From: BJGV01 sp964194745
GTDB taxonomy: Bacteria > Pseudomonadota > Gammaproteobacteria > Burkholderiales > Nitrosomonadaceae
Length of the DNA stretch: 64,000 bases
Direction: 5' to 3'
NCBI GenBank assembly: GCA_965248035.1
Contig: OZ252054.1
Coordinates: 372,001 to 436,000 of the forward strand
The stretch's first letter is position 1. Each line of letters starts with the position of its first letter. Made by a program: the position numbers and the translations under genes. This document shows, in pieces, positions 45,132 to 54,188 of this stretch. The notes below the pieces were generated by a model that was not told where the DNA came from, did not search any database, and saw only the letters and a program-made list of their open reading frames with translations.

Positions 45132-46523
45132 TTAATAATGGGGTGATGCATAACTTTCAAACCTTGTGTATTGACCTAGGAAGGTAAGATCAATTTTACC
45201 TATAGGGCCATTACGCTGCTTGCCAATAATAATCTCGGCAACCCCTTTATCTTGTGTTTCTGGGTTGTACACCTCATCACGGTAGATGAACAAGATCAAA
45301 TCCGCATCTTGTTCAATGGCACCAGATTCACGTAAATCTGACATCACCGGACGTTTGTGTGGATTCGGGCGTTGCTCCAAACTACGGTTCAATTGCGATA
45401 ATGCTACTACCGGAACTTGTAGTTCTTTTGCCAGTGCTTTTAGAGAACGTGAAATTTCTGAGATTTCAGTAGCGCGATTCTCACCTTGGCTACTGGCAGA
45501 CATCAATTGTAAATAATCCACCACGATTAATCCAAGGTCATTATGTTGACGATGTAGCCGGCGTGCCCGTGCTCTTAACTCCAAAGCATTTAATGCTGCG
45601 CTTTCATCAATGAATATTGGTGCGTCATTTAGCTTGCCAAGCGCATGGGTAAGTTTAGACCAATCCTCATCCAGCAAACGCCCAGTACGTACCTTGTGCT
45701 GGTCCAGTCCACCCACCGAACCCAACATCCGCATCGCTAACTGTGCACCCCCCATTTCCATGCTAAACACCGCCACTGGTTTCTTTAGCTCAAGTGCCAC
45801 ATGCTCGGCAACATTGAGTGAAAAAGCTGTCTTACCCATGGATGGTCTGCCAGCAACAACGATTAGATCTCCTGGTTGAAAGCCAGAGGTCTTCTGATCA
45901 AGATCACGAAATCCGGTAGCGATGCCCGTAACATCACTGGGATTCTCTTGATTGTAGAGTACTTCTATACGCTCAACTACTTCCTTAAGAAGTGGCTGAA
46001 TATCACTAAAACCCTGTTTCCCACGCGCGCCTGCCTCAGCGATTTTAAACACCTTTGACTCGGCCTCATCCAACAAATTAGCAGCGGAACGTCCGGCAGG
46101 ATTATATGATGAATCAGAAATCTCCACTCCAACCTGGGCAAGTTTACGCATCACTGATCGCTCACGCACAATCTCTGCGTAGCGACGAATATTGGCTGCC
46201 GATGGCGTGTTCTGTGCCATCATGCCAACATAGGTTAACCCCCCAGCATTTTGCAGTTCAGCGGAGGTTTCAAGTGACTCAGCAACAGTCACCACATCTG
46301 CCGGTTTGCTGTGTTCAATCAGCTTACAAATGTGGCGGTAAATTAGACGATGATCCAGCCGATAAAAATCCTCCTCATTAATAACATCAGCCACTTTATC
46401 CCAGGCGTGATTGTCTAGCATCAGTCCACCTAATACCGACTGTTCAGCTTCAACTGAATGTGGCGGAGTCTTATAGGACTCAGATAGTTGATCATTGGTT
46501 ACAGTGGTTAGGGTTTGGGCCAT
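45132..46523 (-). CDS. dnaB: Replicative DNA helicase DnaB
   Basis: 463 residues, normal length. The N-terminal helical domain (PPHSVEAEQSVLGGLMLDNHAW) binds DnaG/loader. The C-terminal RecA-like domain has GRPSMGKTAFSLN (Walker A), DYLQLMSA (Walker B), LSQLNRSLEQR and DLRESGAIEQDADLILFIYR. A hexameric 5'-3' helicase unwinding DNA at the fork. It follows the rpsF-rpsR-rplI operon on the same strand, behind a terminator, as in many betaproteobacteria. Confidence 0.96.
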   Translation of the reverse strand: MAQTLTTVTNDQLSESYKTPPHSVEAEQSVLGGLMLDNHAWDKVADVINEEDFYRLDHRLIYRHICKLIEHSKPADVVTVAESLETSAELQNAGGLTYVGMMAQNTPSAANIRRYAEIVRERSVMRKLAQVGVEISDSSYNPAGRSAANLLDEAESKVFKIAEAGARGKQGFSDIQPLLKEVVERIEVLYNQENPSDVTGIATGFRDLDQKTSGFQPGDLIVVAGRPSMGKTAFSLNVAEHVALELKKPVAVFSMEMGGAQLAMRMLGSVGGLDQHKVRTGRLLDEDWSKLTHALGKLNDAPIFIDESAALNALELRARARRLHRQHNDLGLIVVDYLQLMSASSQGENRATEISEISRSLKALAKELQVPVVALSQLNRSLEQRPNPHKRPVMSDLRESGAIEQDADLILFIYRDEVYNPETQDKGVAEIIIGKQRNGPIGKIDLTFLGQYTRFESYASPHY

Positions 46524-46589
46524 AAAATTAGAACAGATTAATGAGTCGAAAGATAAGTAATTCTACCACCAGCCGCCGCAAGGAGAAAT

Positions 46590-46615
46590 AAAAAGGGCTG
46601 TCCCCAGCCCTTTTT
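46590..46615 (-). terminator. Terminator of the rpsF-rpsR-rplI operon
   Basis: AAAAAGGGCTG (46590-46600), loop TCCC, CAGCCCTTTTT (46605-46615): an 11-bp perfect stem with T-run, usable on both strands. It lies between rplI and dnaB and limits readthrough into dnaB. Confidence 0.92.
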
Positions 46616-46639
46616 ATTTATTTGGCAGAAAATATGGGC

Positions 46640-47095
46640 TCAGAAAGCAGCTTCACCCAACACTGATACAGTGATGTGTACTAATACGTCGCTGTGTAAA
46701 ACGATAGTTAATGGATGGTCTCCTATCTGTTTTAAGGGGCCCTGAGGCATACGAACCATGGCTTTTTCTATCTCAAAACCCTGGATCTTAAGAGCATTCA
46801 CAATATCGACATTAGTAACTGATCCAAATAGCTTACCGTCAACTCCTGCTTTTTGGGTGATTTGCACCATCAAACTATCAAATTTAGCCGCATAAGCCTG
46901 GGCAGCAGCCAAAATTCCCGCTTGGGTTTTTTCCAACTCAGCACGCTTAACCTCAAACTCTGTAATAGCAATATTTGTTGCCAGCTTTGCTTTACCCTGA
47001 GGAATTAGGAAATTTCGTGCATAACCGTTTTTTACATTAACTACATCACCTAACTGGCCGAGGCTGACAACCTTTTCCATCAAAATAACTTGCAT
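46640..47095 (-). CDS. rplI: 50S ribosomal protein L9
   Basis: 151 residues. The N-terminal RNA-binding domain MQVILMEKVVSLGQLGDVVN and GYARNFLIPQGKAKLAT is the L9 signature; a connecting helix and the C-terminal domain follow (KAGVDGKLFGSVTNVDIV). Third gene of the rpsF operon, 11 bp after rpsR. Confidence 0.97.
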   Translation of the reverse strand: MQVILMEKVVSLGQLGDVVNVKNGYARNFLIPQGKAKLATNIAITEFEVKRAELEKTQAGILAAAQAYAAKFDSLMVQITQKAGVDGKLFGSVTNVDIVNALKIQGFEIEKAMVRMPQGPLKQIGDHPLTIVLHSDVLVHITVSVLGEAAF

Positions 47096-47106
47096 GCTGT
47101 CACCCC

Positions 47107-47391
47107 TCAGTGTAAATCGGTGTAAGGTAACAGCGCAAGAAACCGCGCTCGCTCGACAGCAACACCTAATTGACGCTGAAAACGTGCTTTTGTGCCAGTA
47201 ATACGAGCAGGAATGATCTTACCATTTTCATTAATGAAATCTTTCAATATCTCGATGTCTTTGTAATCTACCATCTTGATACCTTCTGCTGTAAAACGAC
47301 AGAATTTTCTACGCTTGAACAATGGACGATTAGCATTCTTGTCCTTTTCTTTGTCCTTGCTATCTTTACGTCTAGATATAAAGCGAGCCAT
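47107..47391 (-). CDS. rpsR: 30S ribosomal protein S18
   Basis: 94 residues, with an N-terminal basic extension (MARFISRRKDSKDKEKDKNA) before the conserved FKRRKFCRFTAEGIKMVDYK ... IPARITGTKARFQRQL core. The extension makes it longer than the usual 75-80 residues. S18 binds S6 on the 30S platform. It is in the rpsF operon. Confidence 0.94.
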   Translation of the reverse strand: MARFISRRKDSKDKEKDKNANRPLFKRRKFCRFTAEGIKMVDYKDIEILKDFINENGKIIPARITGTKARFQRQLGVAVERARFLALLPYTDLH

Positions 47392-47559
47392 AATTTTTTC
47401 CTATTTGTTGATTAGATATCATATATATTATTAATATACATGCAACATGCAGCTACAGTTCCATGGCAGGTTCTTTTCCAGATGACTATTCAGCTTAATA
47501 CTTTGTCTGCTCTAAGCTCCGAGGTTAATTTCTACAGCTTCTTCCGTTCGTGAGACAGG
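47392..47559 (-). pseudogene. rpsF-rpsR spacer where priB is expected; possible priB relic
   Basis: Betaproteobacteria usually have priB (primosomal protein N, about 100 codons) between rpsF and rpsR. Here the 168-bp gap holds only a 12-codon frame (MTCLTNGRSCRN) whose ATG overlaps the rpsF stop as priB would. Farther on, MEL-stop-LHV faintly echoes the PriB C-terminus. I see no intact priB. The relic reading is tentative; the absence is clear. Confidence 0.4.
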
Positions 47560-47886
47560 TCATGTTTTTTCATCCCTCATCATTGGTGAGAGCGCAACCT
47601 CGGGTCCGTCCATCCTAACCGTAAGATAACGGAGAATCGCGTCGTTGAACTTAAAAGCATGGTCTAGCTCGTCTAGAGTTTCCTGATCGCACTCAATATT
47701 CATTAATACGTAGTGCGCTTTATGAACCTTATTAATTAGATATGCGAGTTGGCGACGCCCCCAGTCTTCCTGGCGGTGAACTTTCCCGTTCATTGCGGTC
47801 ACCATACCATGGTAACGTTCAATCATTGCGGGCACTTGCTCGCTCTGATCAGGGTGCACAATAAAAACGATCTCGTAATGACGCAT
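47560..47886 (-). CDS. rpsF: 30S ribosomal protein S6
   Basis: 108 residues, MRHYEIVFIVHPDQSEQVPA, GKVHRQEDWGRRQLAYLINK, HKAHYVLMNIECD and ILRYLTVRMDGP are diagnostic. An AGAAGGGAG site precedes the ATG. First gene of the operon; binds S18 and 16S rRNA in the 30S platform. Confidence 0.97.
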   Translation of the reverse strand: MRHYEIVFIVHPDQSEQVPAMIERYHGMVTAMNGKVHRQEDWGRRQLAYLINKVHKAHYVLMNIECDQETLDELDHAFKFNDAILRYLTVRMDGPEVALSPMMRDEKT

Positions 47887-48084
47887 GTTGCTCCCTTCTG
47901 GGTAAAATCTGCCGTGATGCGAACACGATGAGATAAGGATTGAGGAGGACGGTATTCTAACGAATTAACGAAACAATATCAATCAGAAAGAACATTTAAA
48001 ACGTAATATTGTAAAACTATCAATAAACTAAAATCTAAATTACTTAGTGCTCTAAATGCTTTTAACTTTGATTCTTCCTAGATT

Positions 48085-48831
48085 CTATAGTTTTCTATTT
48101 CTCCTTTGACGGTAGGTCTCGAATAGACATATGCCCGCGCTAACTGAAACATTAAGGTTTTCAACACTACCTAGCATGGGAATGGAAATCAGTTGGTCAC
48201 ATGTTTCGCGAGTAAGCCGCCGCATGCCTTCCCCCTCCGCACCCAGCACCCATGCAATAGGACCATCGATTTTAGCGAATTGAAGTTCGCTATTCGCCCC
48301 AGCAGCCGTGCCAATTATCCATACACCGTGCTGTTTTAATTCCCGCAAAGTGCGGGCCAGGTTGGTAACTGAAATATATGGCACGGTGTCAACGGCGCCA
48401 CTCGCTACTTTGTGTACCGTAGCCGTGAGTCCCACCGCGCGGTTTTTTGGCGCAATCATGGCATGAACACCAAAAGCATCCGCCACTCGCAAACATGCCC
48501 CCAAATTATGCGGATCCTGAACTCCGTCCAGAACCAGAAACAATGCTGGCTCGGTCAAAGTTTCGAGTACATCCTCAATGTCAATATGACTACAGGTTGT
48601 GTCTATATTTGCTGCCACGCCCTGATGACGAGTACTACCAGACATGGCAGCAAACCTTGTTTCATCGCAGAAAATTAAACGAACACTTTTGGTTTCCGCG
48701 AGTTTTGTCAAGTCACGGACACGCTGGTCACGGCGGGTGGAATCGAGAAAAACTTCCCTGATACTGTCGGGATTCTGCCGTAGACGACCGGCGATAGCAT
48801 GAAAACCAAATATAAGGCGAATGTTGGACAT
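48085..48831 (-). CDS. rlmB: 23S rRNA (guanosine-2251-2'-O) methyltransferase RlmB
   Basis: 248 residues. The N-terminal substrate-binding domain (LIFGFHAIAGRLRQNPDSI) is followed by the SpoU knot domain: LFLVLDGVQDPHNLGACLR, VPYISVTNLARTLRELK, WVLGAEGEGMRRLTRETCDQ and ENLNVSVSAGICLFET (motifs 1-3 of SPOUT enzymes). It uses SAM to modify the peptidyl-transferase region of 23S rRNA. It lies 97 bp downstream of rnr, as in many proteobacteria. Confidence 0.95.
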   Translation of the reverse strand: MSNIRLIFGFHAIAGRLRQNPDSIREVFLDSTRRDQRVRDLTKLAETKSVRLIFCDETRFAAMSGSTRHQGVAANIDTTCSHIDIEDVLETLTEPALFLVLDGVQDPHNLGACLRVADAFGVHAMIAPKNRAVGLTATVHKVASGAVDTVPYISVTNLARTLRELKQHGVWIIGTAAGANSELQFAKIDGPIAWVLGAEGEGMRRLTRETCDQLISIPMLGSVENLNVSVSAGICLFETYRQRRNRKL

Positions 48832-48928
48832 TAAAAGATAAAAATTCTAGAACAAATCAGTAAAGTACAATCAATCTTCTAATTTAATTAAGTATCCGAC
48901 AGAAGCTTGTAAAAATAACTTCAAAATT

Positions 48929-51103
48929 CTATTCGCTCTTGCCAGCCGGCACAAAATCAATCTTGCTGGTTTCTAGGTCAACCCGCACAATTTTAACTCT
49001 CATCCGATCGCCAAGACGATAATGTCTACCACTACGCTCACCAATCAGCATATGTTTGACGGCAACAAAATGAAAATAGTCTTTGGGCAGTTCGGAAATA
49101 TGCACCAGGCCTTCAACATAAACACTATCAAGCGCTACAAACAAACCAAAACCGGTGACACTACTAATGACACCACCAAAACATTCACCGATTCTGTCTT
49201 GCATGTAGAAACACTTGAGCCACGATTCCACATCGCGACCGGCTTCGTCAGCTCGGCGCTCTGTCTGCGAGCAATGCTTGCCCAGTTCATGCCAATTACC
49301 AGGAGAATACGTTGTTCCGTTGAGCACTGCCTTGATTGCGCGGTGCACCAGCAGGTCAGGGTAACGCCGGATGGGTGAAGTAAAATGGGTATAGGACTCA
49401 TACGCCAGTCCGAAATGGCCAGTGTTATCCGGACTGTAAACAGCCTGGCGCAGTGATCGTAGCATTACAGTTTGTAGTAATTGTGCGTCGAGTCTATCCT
49501 TAATTTTTACCATTGTCTTCACATAATCCTGAGCACGAGGCTTATCCCCACCACCTAGCTGCAGACCAAATTCTTTAAGGAAGTTACGTAAAGCATCAAG
49601 TTTTTCCGATGTGGGTCCCTCATGAATACGATAGACCGTGGGTTGTTTATGTTTCTGCAGAAAATCTGAAGCACACACGTTGGCCACCAGCATACATTCC
49701 TCAATAAGGCGATGGGCATCATTGCGCTTCACTGGCAGGATCTGTTCAATCTTACCTAGGTCGTTGAAAGTCATTTGGGTTTCTATGGTTTCAAAATCAA
49801 TCGCGCCACGCCTCTCCCGTGCTTGCAGTAGCACCTTGAATAACTTGTAGAGCAACTGGATGTGCGGCATTATTTTTGCATGCTGCCTAGCATCTTCACC
49901 CTTGGGCTCGCTCAGCATCGCCGCCACCTGGGTATAAGTAAATCGCACATGAGAGCGCATTACCGCTGGATAAAAGCGGTAATCATAAAAATCTCCATCG
50001 GCGTTGATAGTCATCTCGCATACCATACACAAACGCTCCACTAGTGGATTAAGCGAGCACAAACCATTGGAGAGCACTTCTGGTAACATCGGAATCACGC
50101 GTCGCGGAAAATATACAGAGTTGCCACGATTAAGCGCCGCCTTGTCAAGTGCATCATTGGGACGCACATAGTGACTAACATCAGCGATAGCAACATATAA
50201 CTTGTAGCCCTTTCCATCACGCTCGCAATACACTGCATCGTCAAAGTCGCGCGCGGTTTCTCCGTCTATGGTCACCAGTGGCAAATGACAGATTTTCTCC
50301 CTCCCAGTCAGATCTTTTTTTAGCACTTTGTCAGGAAATTTGGCGGAAAGTATTTCTACTTCGCGTGGAAATTGGTATGGTAAATCATGCTTGCGAAGTG
50401 CAATTTCGATCTCCATTCCTGGCGCAGTATAATCTCCCAGAATCTCAACAATGCGGCCAATGGGCTGCACATTTTTACCAGGCTGCTGAATGATCTCTAC
50501 CGTCACCACTTGGCCAGCCCTGGCGTCCATAGATTCTTCTTTCGGCACTAAAATATCCTGACTAATGCGCTTGTTCTCGGCCTCTACAAATAGGATGCCG
50601 TAATCGACATGTAATCGCCCCACCAACTGCGTTATGACGCGCTCCAATACTTCTACGATGGTTCCTTCTTTACGCCCACGCCGATCTATCCCAATTTCAC
50701 GTACCATCACGCTGTCTCCGTGCAATACCTTGTGCATCTCCTTGGGACTTAGGAATAAATCGGAGCTACCATCATCAGGAATCAGGAAGCCAAAACCATC
50801 AGCGTGGCCTTGTATCTTGCCCTTGATGAGATCCAGTTTTTCTACCACATAGATGTCATCTTTGCGATTACGCATGATTTGGCCTGCTCGCATCATTGAA
50901 GAAAGTCGGCGGCCAAAAATTTCGTTTTCTTCTTCTGTAATTTCGAGCAGTTTTTGTAACGTTTGCTCAGTGACGGGAACACCTTGTTCGTTCAATGTTT
51001 GCAGTATGAGTTCTCTACTTGGCAACGGATGACCGTAACGTTCTTTTTCTCGCTCAAAATGGGGATCAAGATTACGTAGTTTATGTCTTTTATTGTTTGA
51101 CAA
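48929..51103 (-). CDS. rnr: Ribonuclease R
   Basis: 724 residues from a TTG start. Cold-shock domains (GHADGFGFLIPDDGSSDLFL) come first, then the RNB catalytic core (TIDGETARDFDDAVYCERDG, with Asp residues that bind Mg), FTSPIRRYPDLLVHR, and a C-terminal S1 domain (GVISSVTGFGLFVALDSVYV). A 3'-5' exoribonuclease degrading structured RNA. The tail after S1 is short (about 20 residues), without the long Lys-rich end of the E. coli enzyme. The TTG overlaps the -35 of the divergent tRNA-Leu promoter. Confidence 0.95.
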   Translation of the reverse strand: MSNNKRHKLRNLDPHFEREKERYGHPLPSRELILQTLNEQGVPVTEQTLQKLLEITEEENEIFGRRLSSMMRAGQIMRNRKDDIYVVEKLDLIKGKIQGHADGFGFLIPDDGSSDLFLSPKEMHKVLHGDSVMVREIGIDRRGRKEGTIVEVLERVITQLVGRLHVDYGILFVEAENKRISQDILVPKEESMDARAGQVVTVEIIQQPGKNVQPIGRIVEILGDYTAPGMEIEIALRKHDLPYQFPREVEILSAKFPDKVLKKDLTGREKICHLPLVTIDGETARDFDDAVYCERDGKGYKLYVAIADVSHYVRPNDALDKAALNRGNSVYFPRRVIPMLPEVLSNGLCSLNPLVERLCMVCEMTINADGDFYDYRFYPAVMRSHVRFTYTQVAAMLSEPKGEDARQHAKIMPHIQLLYKLFKVLLQARERRGAIDFETIETQMTFNDLGKIEQILPVKRNDAHRLIEECMLVANVCASDFLQKHKQPTVYRIHEGPTSEKLDALRNFLKEFGLQLGGGDKPRAQDYVKTMVKIKDRLDAQLLQTVMLRSLRQAVYSPDNTGHFGLAYESYTHFTSPIRRYPDLLVHRAIKAVLNGTTYSPGNWHELGKHCSQTERRADEAGRDVESWLKCFYMQDRIGECFGGVISSVTGFGLFVALDSVYVEGLVHISELPKDYFHFVAVKHMLIGERSGRHYRLGDRMRVKIVRVDLETSKIDFVPAGKSE

Positions 51104-51124
51104 AACAATGATTTCCTATAGAAT
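51097..51124 (+). promoter_or_regulatory. Promoter of tRNA-Leu, overlapping the rnr start
   Basis: TTGACA (51097-51102) and TAGAAT (51119-51124), 16-bp spacer, with GC-rich TGCGGC after the -10 as in stable-RNA promoters. The -35 covers the rnr start codon on the other strand. Confidence 0.68.
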
Positions 51125-51163
51125 TGCGGCTCTGCTCAGCACCCTGATTTTGGATGCCGAATT

Positions 51164-51250
51164 GCCCAGATGGCGGAATTGGTAGACGCACTAGGTTCAG
51201 GTCCTAGCGGTGGCAACACTGTGGAGGTTCGAGTCCTCTTCTGGGCACCA
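51164..51250 (+). tRNA. tRNA-Leu (anticodon CAG)
   Basis: 87 nt including the encoded CCA. Acceptor GCCCAGA/TCTGGGC; anticodon stem CTAGG/CCTAG with loop TTCAGGT, anticodon CAG; class II variable arm; T-loop GGTTCGAGTCC. It reads CUG. Confidence 0.97.
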
Positions 51251-51671
51251 CGGACCCTCCTTTTGGACACCAGTATGCTTCCTGCAATACTTCATATTTG
51301 TTAATTATCTTTTTGTATATATACATATTATTATATATTCTTTCTTGCCTACTCTAACTATTTTCTCCATTATTTTTCGCCAAGATTCTCAACTGTTGTA
51401 TATTAAAAAGCGGGAACATTCCACATACTAATTCTCATTAAAAACTGTACCCCACAGTGATCGACCATGCTAAGTTAGAACCACATTTTAGCAGGTAAAC
51501 AGCAATCATAAATTCAATGTCATTTTGTGAAATCGCAAGTCATACTAGAAAATATGTGCTTTGCTACCTAGATCTTCCCCTTTCGACCTAAAGCGGTCGC
51601 TTGCATAGAGTGATTTTCAACTATGGTCATGTTATGAAAATTTAGCTCTATAATATTTGTCCCGAACACAT
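51251..51671. other. Intergenic region between tRNA-Leu and cstA
   Basis: About 420 bp, AT-rich. A TATAAT (51649-51654) lies 18 bp before the cstA ATG but has no fitting -35. No clear tRNA terminator was recognised. Confidence 0.35.
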
Positions 51672-53768
51672 ATGAAAAAAATGCCTGCTTCGACAAAAAA
51701 AATGGGGCTACCCGGTATCCTGGTCTGGATCAGCGTGACAATACTCGGTGCTAGCGCTATTGGAGCCATTGCACTGCATCGCGGTGAAACTATTAACAGT
51801 GTATGGTTCATCGCAGCAGCAATATGTGTATATGCCATCGGCTACCGATTTTACAGTGCTTTTATTGCCACTAAAGTGCTGATGCTAGATGCAAGTCGTG
51901 CCACTCCTGCAGAACGCCTGAACGATAACCGCGACTTTGTTCCCACAAACAAATGGGTCGTTTTCGGCCACCACTTTGCCGCCATAGCCGGGCCAGGACC
52001 ACTGATCGGTCCCACTCTCGCCGTACAATTCGGCTATTTACCCGGCACACTGTGGATTTTGGTTGGAGCAGTGTTGGGCGGTTGTGTGCAGGATTTTGTT
52101 ACGCTGTTCTTCTCCACTCGCCGCAATGGTCGTTCGCTGGGTCAAATGGCGCGTGACGAACTTGGCGCTATCGGTGGCATCGCTGCATTAGCTGGTGTAA
52201 TGGTGATTATGGTCATCCTTATTGCCGTACTTGGCCTAGTAGTAGTTAACGCAATGCAGCACAGTCCGTGGGCCACCTCCACCGTAGCAGCCACCATTCC
52301 AATTGCCATACTGATCGGTTTATATATGCGCAACATTCGCCCTGGTCGTGTACTGGAAAGTACACTCATTGGGGTTGTACTGCTACTGTTAGCCGTGGTG
52401 GCTGGCGGTTGGATAGATCAGCATCCTGATTTGCGCCAGTGGTTTGACTATGGCGGGACAACACTTGCGTTGATGATAATTGCATACGGTTTTACTGCCG
52501 CCACTGTCCCGGTGTGGTTATTGCTTGCGCCGCGCGATTATTTGTCAACTTTTATGAAAATTGGCACGATGTTAATGCTCGCCGTCGCAGTTATTATTCT
52601 GCGACCCGAAGTAAAAATGCCTGCACTCACTCAATTCATTGATGGTACCGGCCCAATCTTTGGCGGCACGTTATTCCCCTTTGTATTTATAACAATTGCC
52701 TGTGGCGCAATCTCTGGTTTCCATTCACTAATTTCATCAGGTACCACGCCAAAACTACTTTCCAATGAAGCAGATTCCCGTCTCATCGGTTATGGTGCGA
52801 TGATGGTGGAATCCTTCGTCGCTGTAATGGCCATAATTGCCGCTACTGTGCTTGACCCTGGTGTCTATTTTGCCATCAATAGTCCAGCTGGTATTGTAGG
52901 TAAAGAAGCAGCAGAAGCTGTTGCCACGATAAATAGTTGGGGCTTCCCTGTCACCGTAGTACAAATGCAACAACTAGCTTCAGACATGGGAGAAACTAGT
53001 CTGTTTTCACGTACTGGTGGCGCGCCTTCTTTTGCCGTCGGTATGGCTAGCATTTTTACTAGCACCTTTGGTTCAGGTCTGATGGCAATGTGGTATCACT
53101 TTGCCATCATGTTTGAGGCCCTGTTCATACTTACTACTCTCGATGCAGGAACCCGCGTAGGTCGCTTCATGTTGCAAGACTTGCTTAGTAATATCTATAA
53201 ACCTCTAGGCCGAACCAGTTGGTACCCTAGTGTATTTCTGACCAGCGGTATCTTCGTGAGTGCATGGGGGTACTTCCTCTATATCGGCACCCTTGACCCG
53301 CTGGGTGGAATTAACAGTTTATGGCCGTTATTTGGCATTGCCAACCAGATGCTTGCTGCAATTGCTCTATGCGTCGCTACCACTATTCTTATCAAGTCTG
53401 GCAAGCTGCGCTATGCATGGATCACGACCATACCACTTACCTGGCTCATTATCATCACCAGCACTGCTGCGTGGGAAAAACTCTTCAGTCCTGAACTGCG
53501 TATAGGGTTTCTCTCGCACGCCCAAGACTTAGCTACAAAACTTACTGCTGGCACATTGCCTCCCGACGTGGCCACTACCGCACAACAATTAATTTTTAAT
53601 GACTATCTCGCTGCAGCACTTACTGTTTTCTTCCTGATCACTACCTGGATACTAGTGCTAGACACACTTCGGATTTCATACCGTATTATTACTGGCAAGC
53701 CCCACCCACCACTTTCCGAAGCACCCCACGAATTCAGTCGCAAGATTGAAAATTGGACACGTAATTAA
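51672..53768 (+). CDS. cstA: Peptide/pyruvate transporter CstA
   Basis: 698 residues from the ATG at 51672; an in-frame TTG 15 bp upstream is also possible. About 16-18 membrane segments. Signature regions: VPTNKWVVFGHHFAAIAGPG, GPTLAVQFGYLPGTLWIL, GCVQDFVTLFFSTRRNGRSL, and SGFHSLISSGTTPKLLSNEA. CstA imports peptides or pyruvate under carbon starvation in enterobacteria. The substrate in an autotroph-like host is unproven. A YbdD-family gene follows at 12 bp, the standard pair. Confidence 0.94.
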   Translation: MKKMPASTKKMGLPGILVWISVTILGASAIGAIALHRGETINSVWFIAAAICVYAIGYRFYSAFIATKVLMLDASRATPAERLNDNRDFVPTNKWVVFGHHFAAIAGPGPLIGPTLAVQFGYLPGTLWILVGAVLGGCVQDFVTLFFSTRRNGRSLGQMARDELGAIGGIAALAGVMVIMVILIAVLGLVVVNAMQHSPWATSTVAATIPIAILIGLYMRNIRPGRVLESTLIGVVLLLLAVVAGGWIDQHPDLRQWFDYGGTTLALMIIAYGFTAATVPVWLLLAPRDYLSTFMKIGTMLMLAVAVIILRPEVKMPALTQFIDGTGPIFGGTLFPFVFITIACGAISGFHSLISSGTTPKLLSNEADSRLIGYGAMMVESFVAVMAIIAATVLDPGVYFAINSPAGIVGKEAAEAVATINSWGFPVTVVQMQQLASDMGETSLFSRTGGAPSFAVGMASIFTSTFGSGLMAMWYHFAIMFEALFILTTLDAGTRVGRFMLQDLLSNIYKPLGRTSWYPSVFLTSGIFVSAWGYFLYIGTLDPLGGINSLWPLFGIANQMLAAIALCVATTILIKSGKLRYAWITTIPLTWLIIITSTAAWEKLFSPELRIGFLSHAQDLATKLTAGTLPPDVATTAQQLIFNDYLAAALTVFFLITTWILVLDTLRISYRIITGKPHPPLSEAPHEFSRKIENWTRN

Positions 53769-53780
53769 AAAGGACACCTC

Positions 53781-53975
53781 ATGAAATCCATATCGATTAT
53801 TGCACGTCATACCTGGCAACTAATACGTGCTATTAGCGGTGATGATGCCTACGAACGTTACCTCGAGCACTGGCACAAATGCCACGCCAGTGAAGGTGGC
53901 CAACCACTAGACTGTAAAACATTCTTTGATACTGAACAAATCAGAAAATGGGATGGAGTACGACGATGTTGCTAA
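53781..53975 (+). CDS. ybdD: YbdD/YjiX family small protein
   Basis: 64 residues with RAISGDDAYERYLEHWHKCH and LDCKTFFDTEQIRKWDGVRRCC, the conserved DUF466 pattern ending in Cys-Cys. AAAGGA site before the ATG. Always found next to cstA-type genes and needed for CstA-type pyruvate transport in E. coli. Confidence 0.92.
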   Translation: MKSISIIARHTWQLIRAISGDDAYERYLEHWHKCHASEGGQPLDCKTFFDTEQIRKWDGVRRCC

Positions 53976-54188
53976 AGCTGTGGACGCACAATATTTTGCT
54001 AATACAGAAAATATGGGACGCTAAAACATTAATGTAAAATTCTAACTTGCACCAAAGCGCCACCATGGAAGAGTACTATTATAAAGAAGTAATATAGTAG
54101 GAGTGGGGTTTGTGTTATTTTATGAAACAAAATAGCCACATAAAAACTCGGTTTTCCATCAGACCGATAAAGCCCGGAGACCATTCTG
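53976..54188. other. Spacer between ybdD and the MCE operon
   Basis: 213 bp with no recognised element; presumably contains the MCE operon promoter. Confidence 0.35.
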
